Assembly: GCA_963799245.1 (NCBI GenBank)
Contig: CAWCWN010000003.1
Span: 1-64,000, forward strand
Direction of reading: 5' to 3'
Source of the DNA: CAWCWN01 sp963799245
GTDB taxonomy: Bacteria; Chloroflexota; Ktedonobacteria; Ktedonobacterales; Ktedonobacteraceae
DNA: 64,000 nt
Shown here: one piece after another, positions 55,426 to 64,000 of the stretch
Layout of the letters: every line of letters starts with the position of its first letter
How positions within the stretch are numbered: position 1 is the stretch's first letter
Translations under genes and position numbers: made by a program
Notes under the pieces: model-generated
The model's database searches: none
Told to the model about the DNA's origin: nothing
The model's input: only the letters and a program-made list of their open reading frames with translations

Positions 55426-56214
55426 ATGTCAATCGTACAAAATAAAACCGTTGTAGGAATCTTCGCTGAACAAAACCGTGCTGAGGAAGCTATCCAGGAA
55501 CTGGGACAGGCGGGGTTTAGCCGGGATCAACTGGACATTATGTACCGCACAGGCGTGCCGGTCGTCGATAGAGTCGATCATGCAGGAGACGTAAACAGCG
55601 GCGACCTGGTACGCAGCGTGCTCGCAACCGCGCAGACACTACTGACACCCATCCTCGGCCATATAACTTCAAGTACTGCTGAGCCTGCGTCGCCCACGGG
55701 GCAAACGGCTGTAGATCCATCTCAGGCCATGGGAAAAAATAACGCGTCCAGGCTTGAGCAACAGCCGCCAGACGTTAAAGCCGAGCCGCTTAAGCCGGCC
55801 GCAGGCACACAGGGAGCGGCAGCGGCCCCCATCAATTCAGGGACTGAAAAAGACCTCAGTATCTCGTCGCTGCTGCTCAGGCTGGTGCGGCGGCGCGATG
55901 TTCTAAGAGCATGCGCAGGTAGCATCGCTGGAGGTGTACTGGGGACGCTCATCGCGCTCTTAGTTCACAAGATCCATCCAGCTTTTGTGAGTAGCGCCCT
56001 GGTGGTCGTGTATTATGTCCTCCTGGGAGCGCTGGCGGGGGGGGCCTGCGCAACCTTTGTCAGGCTCCGTTCAGCGGCGGAACAGCCCCATTATTATGAG
56101 CAGAAGGAAATGGGTAAGCGCACCATTGTGAAGATCAAGACCGAAGAGCATCAAAACGAGGCTCTCGACATTTTGTATCGCCACGGTGTCAACTATGCCA
56201 GCATTCACGATTGA
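55426..56214 (+). CDS. General-stress membrane protein (YflT-like)
   Basis: A 262-residue protein. The N-terminal domain (VVGIFAEQNRAEEAIQELGQAGFSRDQLDI) is the beta-alpha-beta fold of YflT/GSP17M heat-induced stress proteins. A disordered linker follows, then two spans (GSIAGGVLGTLIALLVHKI, ALVVVYYVLLGALAGGACATF), and the C-terminus repeats a similar small fold (RTIVKIKTEEHQNEALDILYRHG). The ATG at 55426 follows GAAGAGGAG closely. The function is unknown; sister proteins are stress-induced. Confidence 0.8.
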   Translation: MSIVQNKTVVGIFAEQNRAEEAIQELGQAGFSRDQLDIMYRTGVPVVDRVDHAGDVNSGDLVRSVLATAQTLLTPILGHITSSTAEPASPTGQTAVDPSQAMGKNNASRLEQQPPDVKAEPLKPAAGTQGAAAAPINSGTEKDLSISSLLLRLVRRRDVLRACAGSIAGGVLGTLIALLVHKIHPAFVSSALVVVYYVLLGALAGGACATFVRLRSAAEQPHYYEQKEMGKRTIVKIKTEEHQNEALDILYRHGVNYASIHD

Positions 56215-56273
56215 TCAACCAGGGGAATGAAGCTCCACCAGGCACGGTGGAGCTCTTGGATGCTGCTCACAGG

Positions 56274-56861
56274 CTACTCAGCAACTCCTCGAACTTTCTC
56301 CAGATCGATGATACCTCTATTCCAGAGGATCGCCTTCACCAGCTCGTGCATATAAGCCTCGCGCATAATGGTTCCGGTGAGATTAGCGCCATCCAGCCGG
56401 GCCTCAATGAGATTGGCGCGACTCAGAAATGCGCCTGTGAGATCGGCGCCATCCAGCCTTGCTTCAGAGAGGTTCGCCATGAGCAGCATGGCCCTACTTA
56501 AATTTGCTCTCTCCAGGTTTGACCTGTTCAACCTGGCGACGATGAGATTGGCGCCGATGAGGTCAGCTTCGCTCAGGTTGGCGTCGCTCAGGTTGGTGGC
56601 AACAAGGTTGGCTCCGCATACGTTTGCGCCGACCAGGCTCGCTTCGCTCAGGTTGGCGTCGCTCAGGTTGGCGGCGATGAGATTGGCGCCGTTGAGATTA
56701 GCACCGTTCAAATCAAGCTCACTGAGATCGATAGCGCGCATATTTTGATGGCTCAAGTCCAGGGTAGCGCTATCTTCCAGCTCGCGTAATAACTTGTCTA
56801 CATCCGCGCGCGTAAGAGGCACTGCCGCGCGCTCGATCGGAGTATGTAATTCCAGGCTCAA
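56274..56861 (-). CDS. Pentapeptide-repeat protein
   Basis: About 195 residues. From residue ~45 to ~165 it consists of A(N/D)Lxx repeats (LNGANLNGANLIAANLSDAN, LSEASLVGANVCGANL, and so on), which fold as a right-handed quadrilateral beta helix. The N-terminal part (RADVDKLLRELEDSATLDL) is helical. Some family members mimic DNA and protect gyrase; most have no known role. The TTG at 56861 with GGAG 8 bp upstream is the likely start, although the frame is open to a TTG at 56879. Confidence 0.85.
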   Translation of the reverse strand: MSLELHTPIERAAVPLTRADVDKLLRELEDSATLDLSHQNMRAIDLSELDLNGANLNGANLIAANLSDANLSEASLVGANVCGANLVATNLSDANLSEADLIGANLIVARLNRSNLERANLSRAMLLMANLSEARLDGADLTGAFLSRANLIEARLDGANLTGTIMREAYMHELVKAILWNRGIIDLEKVRGVAE

Positions 56862-56976
56862 TGTTGTTACTCCTGCCAATAATACCGCTGGTGAAATTAT
56901 CCGGCTCCGCCAGGGCTCAGAACAGACTGACCCCTGCGGGCCCGCGGCTTACAGGCTTATAAAAATATGACCGCCT

Positions 56977-58023
56977 CTACTGGCTACTACAGAGAGTGTA
57001 GCGTACGGTCGCCGCCATTACGATGTATACGTACGAAGCCACTACAATTATCTCATAAAATGCTTCTAGAAGCGAGTTTTGCCCGCCACATGCGTCAAAG
57101 CAGAGGAAGTTCCATGGCGCTCTGTACGGCCTGCCAGGCAGGCAGGCCACAGCGAGGCCGGGAAGGGAAGGGAGGGAGGGAGGGAGAGAGGGAGGGAGAG
57201 ATGCAGCATATCCTGCACCCCCTCCTCTCAGCAGCGAACGCCGTGGTAGCGTGCCTAACTCCTGACTGTATGCGCGCTGATAAAGGCGAGCACGCGCTTC
57301 CAGGCATCCTCGGATTCTGTGAGTAAACTCGCTCACGCGGCGGTCAAAAAAGCTGTGAGGAGCTCCCGGGTAAATGACGATCTCATGCTCGACGGCTGCC
57401 TGATCCAGTATCCTGTCGAGCTCCTGGACCTGCTCGATGGGGATGTTCTGGTCCGCGCCGCCGAAGAGGCCGAGCACCGGGTATTTGACCTGTCGCGCTG
57501 CCTGCAAAACGGTCCCCTTACCCGCGCCCATGTCCCTGCTCAGGCCAGCATAAAAGGGGATCACACCACCAAGGTCGAATGCTTCGGTGGCCGTATAGAG
57601 TGAGAGGCTGCCGCCCAGGCAAAAACCAACAATGAAGATTGAGCTGCCACCGTTATTGTTACGCAATTGCGCGATGGCCGCCCGGGCATCAGCTAGGATG
57701 TTTGGAAGCTGTAGCTGTTGCACGTGTGGCCAGAAGTCAAATGGCTCATCGCGCGAAGTAAGACCGGCCGTGCGCCCGAAATAGTCCATCGCCAGCGCTT
57801 CAATGCCCACCTGGGCAAATTGCAGGGAAAGCTCTTTGTAGAAGTTGTGCAATCCTCTCACATCGGGGTAGATCAGCACCTGGGCGCCCGTCGGCTGGCT
57901 TGGATGCGCGGCGTAAGCAGCGAAACGATTTCCATCCTCCGCTGTCAGCACGATATCCTCGCCGCGAGCCTGGCCGTTGCCGTCCGGTGAAGCTGGTGGG
58001 ATTGCCTTGTCGTCATAGCACAT
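56977..58023 (-). pseudogene. Dienelactone hydrolase, frameshifted near the end
   Basis: An alpha/beta hydrolase of the dienelactone hydrolase family. It has QVLIYPDVRGLHNFYKELS, VGFCLGGSLSLYTA (nucleophile Cys in GxCxGG), LFGGADQNIPIEQV (Asp) and YPGAPHSFFDRR (His). After VSEFT the frame shifts. The other frame gives TESEDAWKRVLAFISAHTV and stops at 57255, the expected family end. The open frame instead runs to 56977 through nonsense that crosses the purine tract. The catalytic triad precedes the shift, so partial activity is conceivable. Confidence 0.85.
57160..57201 (+). repeat. G-rich purine tract
   Basis: 42 bases of pure purine (GGGAAGGGAAGGGAGGGAGG ...) with at least four GGG runs. 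It could form a G-quadruplex on the plus strand. It lies in the 3' region of the hydrolase gene, just beyond its natural stop. Confidence 0.8.
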
Positions 58024-58152
58024 ATGTTGATGGCTCCTTTGTACTTCTTTTTATTTGTTATTTGTTGTAATGCAGGCTATGCCCAGAAATAGAGTAGCAC
58101 GCCTGCGCGAGCGTGTGCAAACTCTAGCTTCGCGGCAAGAAGCAGCCAGGCT

Positions 58153-58181
58153 TGAGAGTAGTTGACAATTATGATATGATC
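58153..58181 (+). promoter_or_regulatory. Promoter of the tRNA-Arg locus
   Basis: TTGAGA (58153-58158), 17 bp, then TATGAT (58176-58181). Transcription would start within a few bases of the tRNA remnant at 58191. Confidence 0.65.
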
Positions 58182-58190
58182 TCGATGACG

Positions 58191-58222
58191 CATCCGTAGC
58201 TCAATGGATAGAGCACTTGACT
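58191..58222 (+). pseudogene. tRNA-Arg 5' half, cut at the anticodon
   Basis: GCATCCGTAGCTCAATGGAT followed by AGAGCACTTGACT gives a normal acceptor 5' strand, D-arm and 5' anticodon stem. It matches the known pattern of bacterial tRNA-Arg(ACG), where ACG would come next. Instead the sequence turns into GAGCCGTTCTCCTTTGAGAA, which holds a 6-bp hairpin (58228-58243). No 3' half is present. It still has a good promoter. Confidence 0.8.
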
Positions 58223-58254
58223 GAGCCGTTCTCCTTTGAGAACTTTCCTTATTT

Positions 58255-58328
<74 letters not shown>

Positions 58329-58334
58329 CCCCAT

Positions 58335-58365
58335 AAACCCGCCTTTAGTGCGGGTTTTCTTTTTT
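58335..58365 (+). terminator. Intrinsic terminator after tRNA-Arg
   Basis: AAACCCGC (58335-58342) pairs with GCGGGTTT (58350-58357), followed by TCTTTTTT. Confidence 0.85.
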
Positions 58366-58460
58366 GGCTTCAAGCATTTTGCAGTTCTGACATCTACCGT
58401 GACATCAACCAATTTAAGAACGCATCGTGAGCAGGCTATTACTACAGTTGTAGATATGGC

Positions 58461-59262
58461 GTGCGACACGTTCGATCGAAACCGATAGCGACCGGGGGAT
58501 GAGCGGCAAGGAAAAGTTCTTGATAACTTGAGTTTCGATGTTGGGTGCGGCTTGAGCCAATTCCCAATCCCTTGTGAACCGGGAAATGTATCTTCCCCAG
58601 CGATGAGACTGACGATCAATCGCGTGATCCGGGAAGAAAAGCGGGTACGTCCCGACTCCAACGGGATCATCCCTGCAAACAGGTCGTGATGGCTAGCGAA
58701 AGCAAAGGTCTAGTTGAAGCATCGTCATACAAAACAAGCCTACATGGAGTATCGGCTTGACCAAATGGGTGAAGGATAGGGGCCTGGCATGTACCATAGT
58801 GACCAGGGTTCACTCCCGAGAAACCCGGTGTATAGGACCAGCCTAAGACGACGCCAAACGAAATTCAGGAACGTGGGAACCAGCCATGCTTTCTCGGGCA
58901 ACTGAGAAGGTGTCAACCGTATGGCATGGCTGGGAGGATTGCCTAAAAAGCCAAAGCTGGGGGTAACGCCCCAGATATGCTGACGTAGGCACTCTCAGAG
59001 AGAAGGAGTGGGAGGTAGGAGATTGCTGAGATCGGAAAACGCCGTGGGGAATGAGTTCTTGTTCTCCGGCAGAGCGGGGGGACTTATGCAACGGGTTGTG
59101 CCGTGCCCAGAGAGCGTGTCGCTAGGGCATCCAACCCACACACTCTCAGCCAGGAAACTGGTGCCAATGACAATAGCTCTCGGGGAGAGGAGCCGTGTGC
59201 GGTTAACATCGCAAGCACGGTTTTGAAGCGGAGGCGAGGGAAGCGCTTCCCTCGTCGACCGT
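58461..59262 (+). mobile_element. ORF-less group II intron
   Basis: It starts GTGCGACACG (the GUGYG consensus), 4 bp after the left IS701 repeat. About 730 bases of non-coding structure follow. Domain V is at 59190-59224 (GAGCCGTGTGCGG ... CGCAAGCACGGTTTT). A domain VI hairpin (CGAGGGAAGCGCTTCCCTCG) and an AC-type end lie near 59250-59262. The 3' flank is transposase sequence (EAKWDPDGVRDELRRY). It encodes no protein, so mobility would need a protein in trans. The exact 3' end is uncertain by some bases. Confidence 0.75.
59190..59224 (+). ncRNA. Group II intron domain V (second intron)
   Basis: GAGCCGTGTGC pairs with GCACGGTTTT around a GGTTAACATCGCAA region, the domain V shape. Its sequence differs clearly from the domain V at 4410, so the two introns belong to different lineages. 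Confidence 0.75.
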
Positions 59263-59264
59263 AC

Positions 59265-60447
59265 CAAGAAGCGAAGTGGGACCCGGATGGAGTGCGCGAT
59301 GAACTGCGCCGCTACGTCAGCGAGACCTTAGGCGAGGAGGCGGCGGTGCTGGTGATCGATGAAACCGGCTTTCTCAAGAAAGGCTACAAGTCGGTAGGGG
59401 TGCAGCGGCAATACAGTGGCACGGCCGGGCGAGTCGAGAACTGCCAGGTGGGCGTCTTCGTGAGCTATGCCAGTGCCAAGGGAGCCTGCTTGCTGGATCG
59501 GGAACTCTACCTGCCTCAGAGCTGGACTCAGGGCCCAGAGCGGTGCCGCGAGGCGCAGGTGCCAGCCGAGGTGGGGTTTGCCAGCAAGCCAGAGTTGGCA
59601 GCACGCATGCTCTGGCGAACACTGGATGCGGGCATGCCAGCTGCTTGGGTGAGCGGTGATACGGTCTATGGCAGCAACCCGCAGCTGCGAGCAGGATTGG
59701 AAGCCCGCGGCCAAGCCTATGCCATGGGTGTGCGGTGTCACGAGTGGGTGGAGGTGAGCGGGCAGCGTGGGCGGGTGGATCGGCTGGCCAAGGGGCTCGC
59801 GGCGGCGCAGTGGCAGCCGCTGAGTGCGGGAGCGGGAGCCAAAGGACCCCGGCTCTACGAATGGGCTGCTGTCGCGTTGAGGAGCCCGGCCCAAGCCGGA
59901 TGGCTGCGCTGGCTGGTGGTGCGCCGTAGCCTGCCAGGCGCCGCAGCCCAGGAGAAGCGGGCCTATTTCCTGGTCTTTGCCCGGGCGGGAACCACTTTGG
60001 CCGAGATGGTGCAGGCCATCGGCAGTCGCTGGACGGTGGAGCAGTGTTTTGAGGTGGGCAAAGGCGAGGTGGGGCTGGCTGACTCTGAGGTGCGGTCCTG
60101 GCATGGCTGGTATCGACACATCACCCTCGCTTTGGTCGCCCAGGCCTTTCTCACGGTCATGCGTGCCCAGAGCCAGGGGGAGCTGGGAAAAAAACGGCTG
60201 AGGAGGCTGGCCAGCCCAGCCCCCTGACGAGCTCGTTGAGCCAGTTCAAGCACCAGCGGGGCCTGCACTGCCCGTGATGGTGCCGCTGAGCATCCCGGAA
60301 GTCCGGCGGCTCTTCTGGTATCTGGTCGGCATACGCCCGCTTGCTCCGCTGCACCGCTTGGCATGGTCCATGTGGCGACGGAGCCATCAAGCGCTTGCCA
60401 AGCTCTGTCATTACAAACGTCGCTCGCATCTCTATCTACAACTGTAG
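59265..60447 (+). pseudogene. IS701-family transposase, truncated and frameshifted
   Basis: A DDE transposase. The readable part starts KWDPDGVRDELRRYVSETLG and has VLVIDETGFLKKGYKSVGVQRQY (first Asp), ELYLPQSWTQ, AWVSGDTVYGSNPQL (second Asp) and RWTVEQCFEVGKGEVGL (Glu). The ~110 N-terminal residues expected in the family are missing and the group II intron stands in their place. Near an A7 run at 60188-60194 the open frame fails (stop at 60227); the C-terminal part resumes in another frame from about 60277 (VPLSIPEVRRLFWYLVG ... LAWSMWRRSHQALAKL) to a stop inside the right inverted repeat. It is inactive. Confidence 0.88.
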
Positions 60448-60498
60448 TATTAGGCCATGAAGCCTCCGCTGGCTCATCAGCCTACCGCACCAGGTACC

Positions 60499-60905
60499 TC
60501 AATGCCCACTCTGCTCCGCGTGGTCTTTTGGAACCTGATTGGCGAGGCGTTGGGCTTGCTGCACCACCGGTTGGATTTGTGGCCCAGCCAGAAAGCGCGA
60601 ACGCAGCGTCTCATCCTTGATGCCCTCTGCTAGCCCCTGGATGATCCTCGCTGCCTCTCCAAACGCGGTGCGTGCTTGCCCATGCTCGCCCCCTGCCTCA
60701 TACAACCTTGCCAATGCCGCCTGGATCTGCCACTGTTCTCCCGGTAAGCCGAGGTCTGCTGCTATCTGAGCGGCCTCGCGCAAGTGGCCGATGGCCTGCT
60801 CGCCGTGCCCATCCCAGTCTGCTAACACGGCCAACGACCGCAGGTAGGGAATACGGAAGCGCCGGTAGGGCCCCAGACGTTCCCCCAGTCGGTGTACTTC
60901 CTCTC
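60499..60905 (-). pseudogene. TPR-region fragment of a regulator
   Basis: Read leftwards, EEVHRLGERLGPYRRFRIPY, LADWDGHGEQAIGHLREAAQ, IAADLGLPGEQWQIQAALAR and YEAGGEHGQARTAFGEAARI form tetratricopeptide-like helices. They match the C-terminal part of large AfsR/LuxR-type or cyclase-linked regulators. The end (AEQSGH, stop at 60499) looks natural. The N-terminal part is absent: sequence switches to an SDR fragment on the other strand near 60905. Confidence 0.7.
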
Positions 60906-60907
60906 GT

Positions 60908-61559
60908 CTTGATGTGGTGGTCAACAATGCTGGGGTATCGTACAGTGGTCCGCTCGAAGCATTCACCCTTGAGCAAGTCCAACAGCAATTCGCGACCAAC
61001 GTCTTTAGCGTCTTGCGAGTGAACCGTGCGGTTCTGCCACAGATGCGTAAGCAAGGCAGCGGTTTGCTGCTGCAAATCGGGTCCATTGCTGGACGGCTGG
61101 CTTTTCCTTTTTGGCCTCTATGGAGCAACGAAGTTTGCCCTGGAGGGACTCACCGAATTGTATCGCTATGAACTTGCTCCCTTTGGCATCGACGCGGCCA
61201 TTATTGAGCCTGGGACCTACCCAACCCCAATTGTTGCGAAACATCGGAGCGCGGCAGATACCGAGCGTACTGCCCTTTATCAGGCCGCTATTGATAAGTT
61301 TATGACGCCGTTTTACGCGGAGAACCGATCCGCCACGCCTCCCAATCCCCAGGAAGTGGCCGACGCGGTGGCCAGAGTCATCGCCCAACCAGCGGGGGAG
61401 CGGCCACTGCACACCGTTGTTGCGACGGTTGCCCAACGCCAGGTTCCCCAAGCGATGAACGACGCCGTCACACAGGCGACCCGATCCTTTTTCGAGACAC
61501 ACGATCTCCCCCTGGCGACCCTCGCACCAAAGGGAGAGAAACAGAAGTTGAAGAAGTGA
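60908..61559 (+). pseudogene. SDR-family reductase fragment, frameshifted
   Basis: The fragment starts at DVVVNNAGVSYSGPLEAF (the NNAG motif), so the ~80 N-terminal residues with the TGxxxGIG cofactor loop are missing. It continues VLPQMRKQGSGLLLQIGSIAG (catalytic Ser). Then a frameshift at the T5 run 61108-61112 leads to FGLYGATKFALEGLTELYRYE (catalytic YxxxK as YGATK). It ends with a normal SDR tail at 61559. Removing one T repairs the shift, but the 5' loss is real. Confidence 0.85.
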
Positions 61560-61586
61560 GCTGCACGCTCCTTTTTGAGGGAACCA

Positions 61587-61624
61587 GAGTGATCTCGAAC
61601 TTTTGCAAAAGTTCGAGATCACTC
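61587..61624. repeat. 38-bp perfect palindrome without loop
   Basis: GAGTGATCTCGAACTTTTG and its exact reverse complement are joined directly (centre between 61605 and 61606). No T-run follows. It lies 28 bp after the SDR stop codon. Confidence 0.9.
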
Positions 61625-61757
61625 AGATCGGTGCTTCGTCAGTGGGAGTGTTCGAAAATTCCTGTCGTTGTTCGAAGATTGATGTCTGCCACCAAGAGGC
61701 ATGACTAAGATCCTGACCAAATTGTTATTAGCGCACTTTTGTTATAAGGAGGCAGCC

Positions 61758-63048
61758 ATGGCTGTCAAAGGAGACCGAGCGATCTGGGAAGCAGAAGCCG
61801 AGGATACAGAGCTGTTGAATGTCACTGTTGGCGATTTGCTCGAGCAACAGGCCGAAATGAGGCCAGAGAGGGAGGCACTGGTCTACAACTATCCAGAGAT
61901 AGGACTGAACCTGCGCCTGAGTTTCCGACAATTCCGCGATAAGGTAGATCGTTTATCGAAGGGCATGATGGCCCTGGGCATTGACAAAGGTGAGCACGTG
62001 GCTGTCTGGGCACCCAATGTGCCGGAATGGATTTTCCTGCAGTTGGCCCTTGCTCGCATTGGAGCCGTCATGGTCACTGTGAATACGGCGTACAAGGCAT
62101 CAGAGCTAGAATATGTGCTCCACCAGGGCGATATTACTACCCTGTTCCTGGTCGAAGTATTTCGCGCGAACTCGTACCTCAAATCCGTCTATAGTATCGT
62201 ACCAGAAATAAGAGACCTGTCTGACCCGATTACTCAGCCATTATGCAGTACCCACCTGCCGTCTCTGAAGCATGTTGTGTTGATCGGTAACACGGCACAC
62301 CCCGGCATGCTGCTCTACTCGCAGGTCGTAGAGCTTGGGAAAAACGTCTCGGATGAGGTGCTGCGAGAGCGACGTGCCAGCGTAACACCGCAAGATGTGG
62401 CCATGATTATGTATACCAGCGGAACGGCGGGCTTCCCTAAAGGGGCTATGTTGACGCATTACAACCTCGTTAACAGGATACAGGCTGGCAGATGCAACCA
62501 GGATTACTCCCAGGAGCGCTATGTGAGTCCCATGCCTCTGTTCCATATCGCCGGGTCCAGCTTGGTGATCCTCTCCATCATGAGCAGCATGACCTTGATT
62601 CCGCTCATTGCCTTCGACCCGGTCAAGGAATTAGAATTACTGGATAAGGAAAAAGGAACATGCTCCTTCTGCGTTCCGACTATGCTCATAGCTATGCTTA
62701 ACCATCCTCGTTTCCTGGCCGGAGAATTTGATCTCTCATCTCTCAAGCAAATATCCACAGGCGGTACGTCTATTCCGGTGGTTCTGATGGAACAGGTCAA
62801 AGAGAAGATGGGTGCCGATTGCCGCATTTACTTCGGTTTGACTGAAATCAACTGGTGGCACAACCGTAACCCGAGATGGAGATAGTTTTGAGTTGAAGTC
62901 GTCAACGGTGGGTAGACCAGACCCGCATGTGGAGGTCAAAATTGTCAACCCTGCTACAGGGGAGCCAGTCGGTTTCGGCAAGCGTGGCGAATTCTTAGTA
63001 CGCGGCTTCCTCGTGATGAAGGGCTACTACAACATGCCCGAGAAGACT
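61758..63048 (+). pseudogene. Acyl-CoA synthetase (AMP-binding), broken
   Basis: A fatty-acyl-CoA synthetase-like adenylate-forming enzyme. The ATG at 61758 follows AAGGAGGCAGCC. It has NVTVGDLLEQQAEMRPEREA, the P-loop MIMYTSGTAGFPKGAMLTH, and PMPLFHIAGSS. After RIYFGLTE one extra base (A3 run 62845-62847) shifts the frame. The second frame continues STGGTTVTRDGDSFELKSST and VGRPDPHVEVKIVNPATGEP to GYYNMPEKT. Then coding ends abruptly at a 62-bp fold-back repeat. About 150 C-terminal residues, including the catalytic lysine, are missing. Confidence 0.88.
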
Positions 63049-63110
63049 TGTCCTGGCTACTTCGCTCATCCGTTCGCTAAAGAGCTCGGATGAGCGAAGT
63101 AGCCAGGACA
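63049..63110. repeat. 62-bp fold-back with 24-bp perfect arms
   Basis: Arms 63049-63072 and 63087-63110 are exact reverse complements around a 14-nt centre. Each arm, read inward, begins TGTCCTGGCTACTTCGCTCA. On the left it terminates the acyl-CoA synthetase frame, on the right a P450 frame on the opposite strand. Neither family contains this sequence (CPGYFAHP), so it is foreign to both genes. Confidence 0.9.
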
Positions 63111-63362
63111 GCCCTCGTTGGTCATAAGACCGGAATCCATAGTTTGCCTGGCAACGAGGAACTCTAGCACTCCGTCCTTTGTATAGTTGCTAAAGTTCGT
63201 TTTCAGAATGTGCTCAACGCCGGCGGGGAAATTGACAAGGTGGCGCGTCAAGCCAGGAAAATGAAATGAAACGAAATCCCCTTGGTGACTCAACTCCTGA
63301 AAAAAGACATGAGGATCTTGTCGAAACATTGTCGTGTTGCGATCAATATCAGTGGTGGTCAT
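63111..63362 (-). pseudogene. Cytochrome P450 N-terminal fragment
   Basis: About 84 residues: FRQDPHVFFQELSHQGDFVS, HFPGLTRHLVNFPAGVEHIL, NYTKDGVLEFLVARQTMDSGLMTNEG. This is the start of a P450 (meander region and early helices), ending where helix C would continue with W-R. The fold-back at 63049-63110 cuts it. The heme-binding region is absent. The start ATG at 63362 (MTTTDIDRN) may not be the original one. The following 92 bases to 63454 hold nothing recognised. Confidence 0.75.
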
Positions 63363-63454
63363 GGCGATTATACTCCATCAGGGAAATTTTTCGAGTATCG
63401 AGCTGAATGGGATTATGTCAAAGTCAAAAACCTCTGGCTGAAGTCTTGATTTTT

Positions 63455-64000
63455 CTACACAAGTCCACGAACGGATCTGGATGACCGCTCTGCAAGGCCT
63501 TGGAAATTCAGGCTATCCTGGCTGCTTTCCTTCGTGGATGGGTGCACGACTGCTGGCATGGGTCTGCCACACTGGGGGCAGAATCTCTTCTCAAAGCGAC
63601 TATCCCGGTATCCACATGCACATACTCTGGTGAAGTATCGTTCCGCCAGTGGTGCCAGGCTGGTCTCCTCTCCAGCAGAAGGAGGAGCCCACCGGTCGAC
63701 GAAAGAAGACGCAAACTGCATCAACCGGTAGACATCGGCAAAATTGGTCGCCAGGCCAACCGAAACGCGCAGTGCGCCTTGCTTCTGATCATCAATGACG
63801 TGGAGAAACTGCTCATAGGTCATGCGCTCTTTGTTTCTGAAACAGGCGGCCAGCTCCTCACGCACAAAGCCGAGGGCGATCTCACGGACCCCTGGATTGC
63901 AAAAACAGCCGCTGCGCACCGAGAGGCCACACTGGTTGGCCTCCTCTTGCAGAGCATAGCAATCCAGCACAGCTCCAGCGGGGTCGTAGAAATTAAAGGC
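63455..64000 (-). CDS. Class V aminotransferase, C-terminal part
   Basis: The gene runs off the right window edge; the frame is open to 64000 (AFNFYDPAGAVLDCYALQEE). It shows the C-terminal domain of a PLP-dependent class V enzyme related to cysteine desulfurases and molybdenum-cofactor sulfurases: SVRSGCFCNPGVREIALGF with a Cys-rich loop, ALRVSVGLATNFADVYRLM, and FVDRWAPP. After it comes a zinc-ribbon-like tail (CACGYRDSRFEKRFCPQCGRP) that is unusual for the family. PLP-Lys and the N-terminal domain lie outside the window. Confidence 0.8.
   Translation of the reverse strand, partial: AFNFYDPAGAVLDCYALQEEANQCGLSVRSGCFCNPGVREIALGFVREELAACFRNKERMTYEQFLHVIDDQKQGALRVSVGLATNFADVYRLMQFASSFVDRWAPPSAGEETSLAPLAERYFTRVCACGYRDSRFEKRFCPQCGRPMPAVVHPSTKESSQDSLNFQGLAERSSRSVRGLV

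Larger units (their letters stand above)
58440..60449 (+). mobile_element. IS701-family element, damaged
   Basis: The ends are perfect 17-bp inverted repeats TACTACAGTTGTAGATA (58440-58456) and its complement (60433-60449), about 2.0 kb apart. Between them are an ORF-less group II intron and an IS701 transposase gene without its N-terminus. I see no convincing target duplication (CTAT on the left, TTAG on the right), which fits a rearranged copy. Confidence 0.8.

Noticed and set aside
56274..56748. Regular short DNA repeats on both strands
   Set aside because: They are the coding signature of the pentapeptide repeats, not an independent DNA repeat.
59328..60119. Minus-strand ORF (263 codons) opposite the IS701 transposase
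   Set aside because: The plus strand holds the DDE transposase; the minus frame has no recognisable features.

Overview
The window looks like a chromosomal segment of a Chloroflexota bacterium, most likely of the class Ktedonobacteria. Three things point there: two tandem giant membrane proteins of the 'YYY' (DUF2298) type known from Chloroflexota and archaea, Hanks-type kinase genes with fused extracytoplasmic domains and pseudokinase relatives, and a heavy load of group II introns, IS110, ISAs1, IS701 and TnpB elements. The assignment comes from gene families only; there is no rRNA in the window.

Layout. Positions 1-8150 are a nest of mobile elements: an ISAs1 transposase gene is cut by an IS110 element, the IS110 recombinase gene is cut by a group II intron, and the intron's reverse transcriptase is cut inside its PQGG/VLSPLL motif by a 2.0-kb element that encodes a large serine recombinase and has 19-bp inverted ends. 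A frameshifted tnpB with its terminal hairpin follows. Positions 8.2-58 kb are mostly ordinary chromosome: a SIS-domain protein, a Ser/Thr kinase, a 7Fe ferredoxin, small zinc-ribbon proteins, a BI-1 protein, thioredoxin, a pseudokinase, a DUF3311/sodium-solute symporter pair, secreted DUF1501 and DUF1800 proteins, GT-C type glycosyltransferases, a degenerate tyrosine recombinase, a PAP2 phosphatase, a truncated old-yellow-enzyme relative, a VOC protein, an ETF-like pair, the two YYY proteins, a ClpC ATPase, a flippase-like protein, tRNA-Arg(GCG), an isochorismatase, LarB, a KGG stress protein, FtsZ, a response regulator, a LOG protein, PhzF, a pentapeptide-repeat protein and a dienelactone hydrolase.

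Positions 58.15-64 kb are again scarred: a tRNA-Arg broken at its anticodon, an intact tRNA-Arg(UCG), an ORF-less group II intron inside a damaged IS701 copy, and fragments of a TPR protein, an SDR, an acyl-CoA synthetase and a P450, some joined at perfect palindromes. The window ends inside a class V aminotransferase gene.

System-level reading. The strongest candidate for something undescribed is the serine-recombinase element in the intron reverse transcriptase. Its two ends, joined as in a circle, would give an attP of about 50 bp with 19-bp arms, and its target encodes one of the most conserved motifs of group II intron proteins, so its host range would follow that of the introns. A second theme is arginine decoding: tRNA-Arg(GCG) and tRNA-Arg(UCG) are intact, while a remnant resembling tRNA-Arg(ACG) stops exactly before the anticodon. 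Several genes carry single-base frameshifts, some at homopolymers, so sequencing error must be excluded before they are called pseudogenes.
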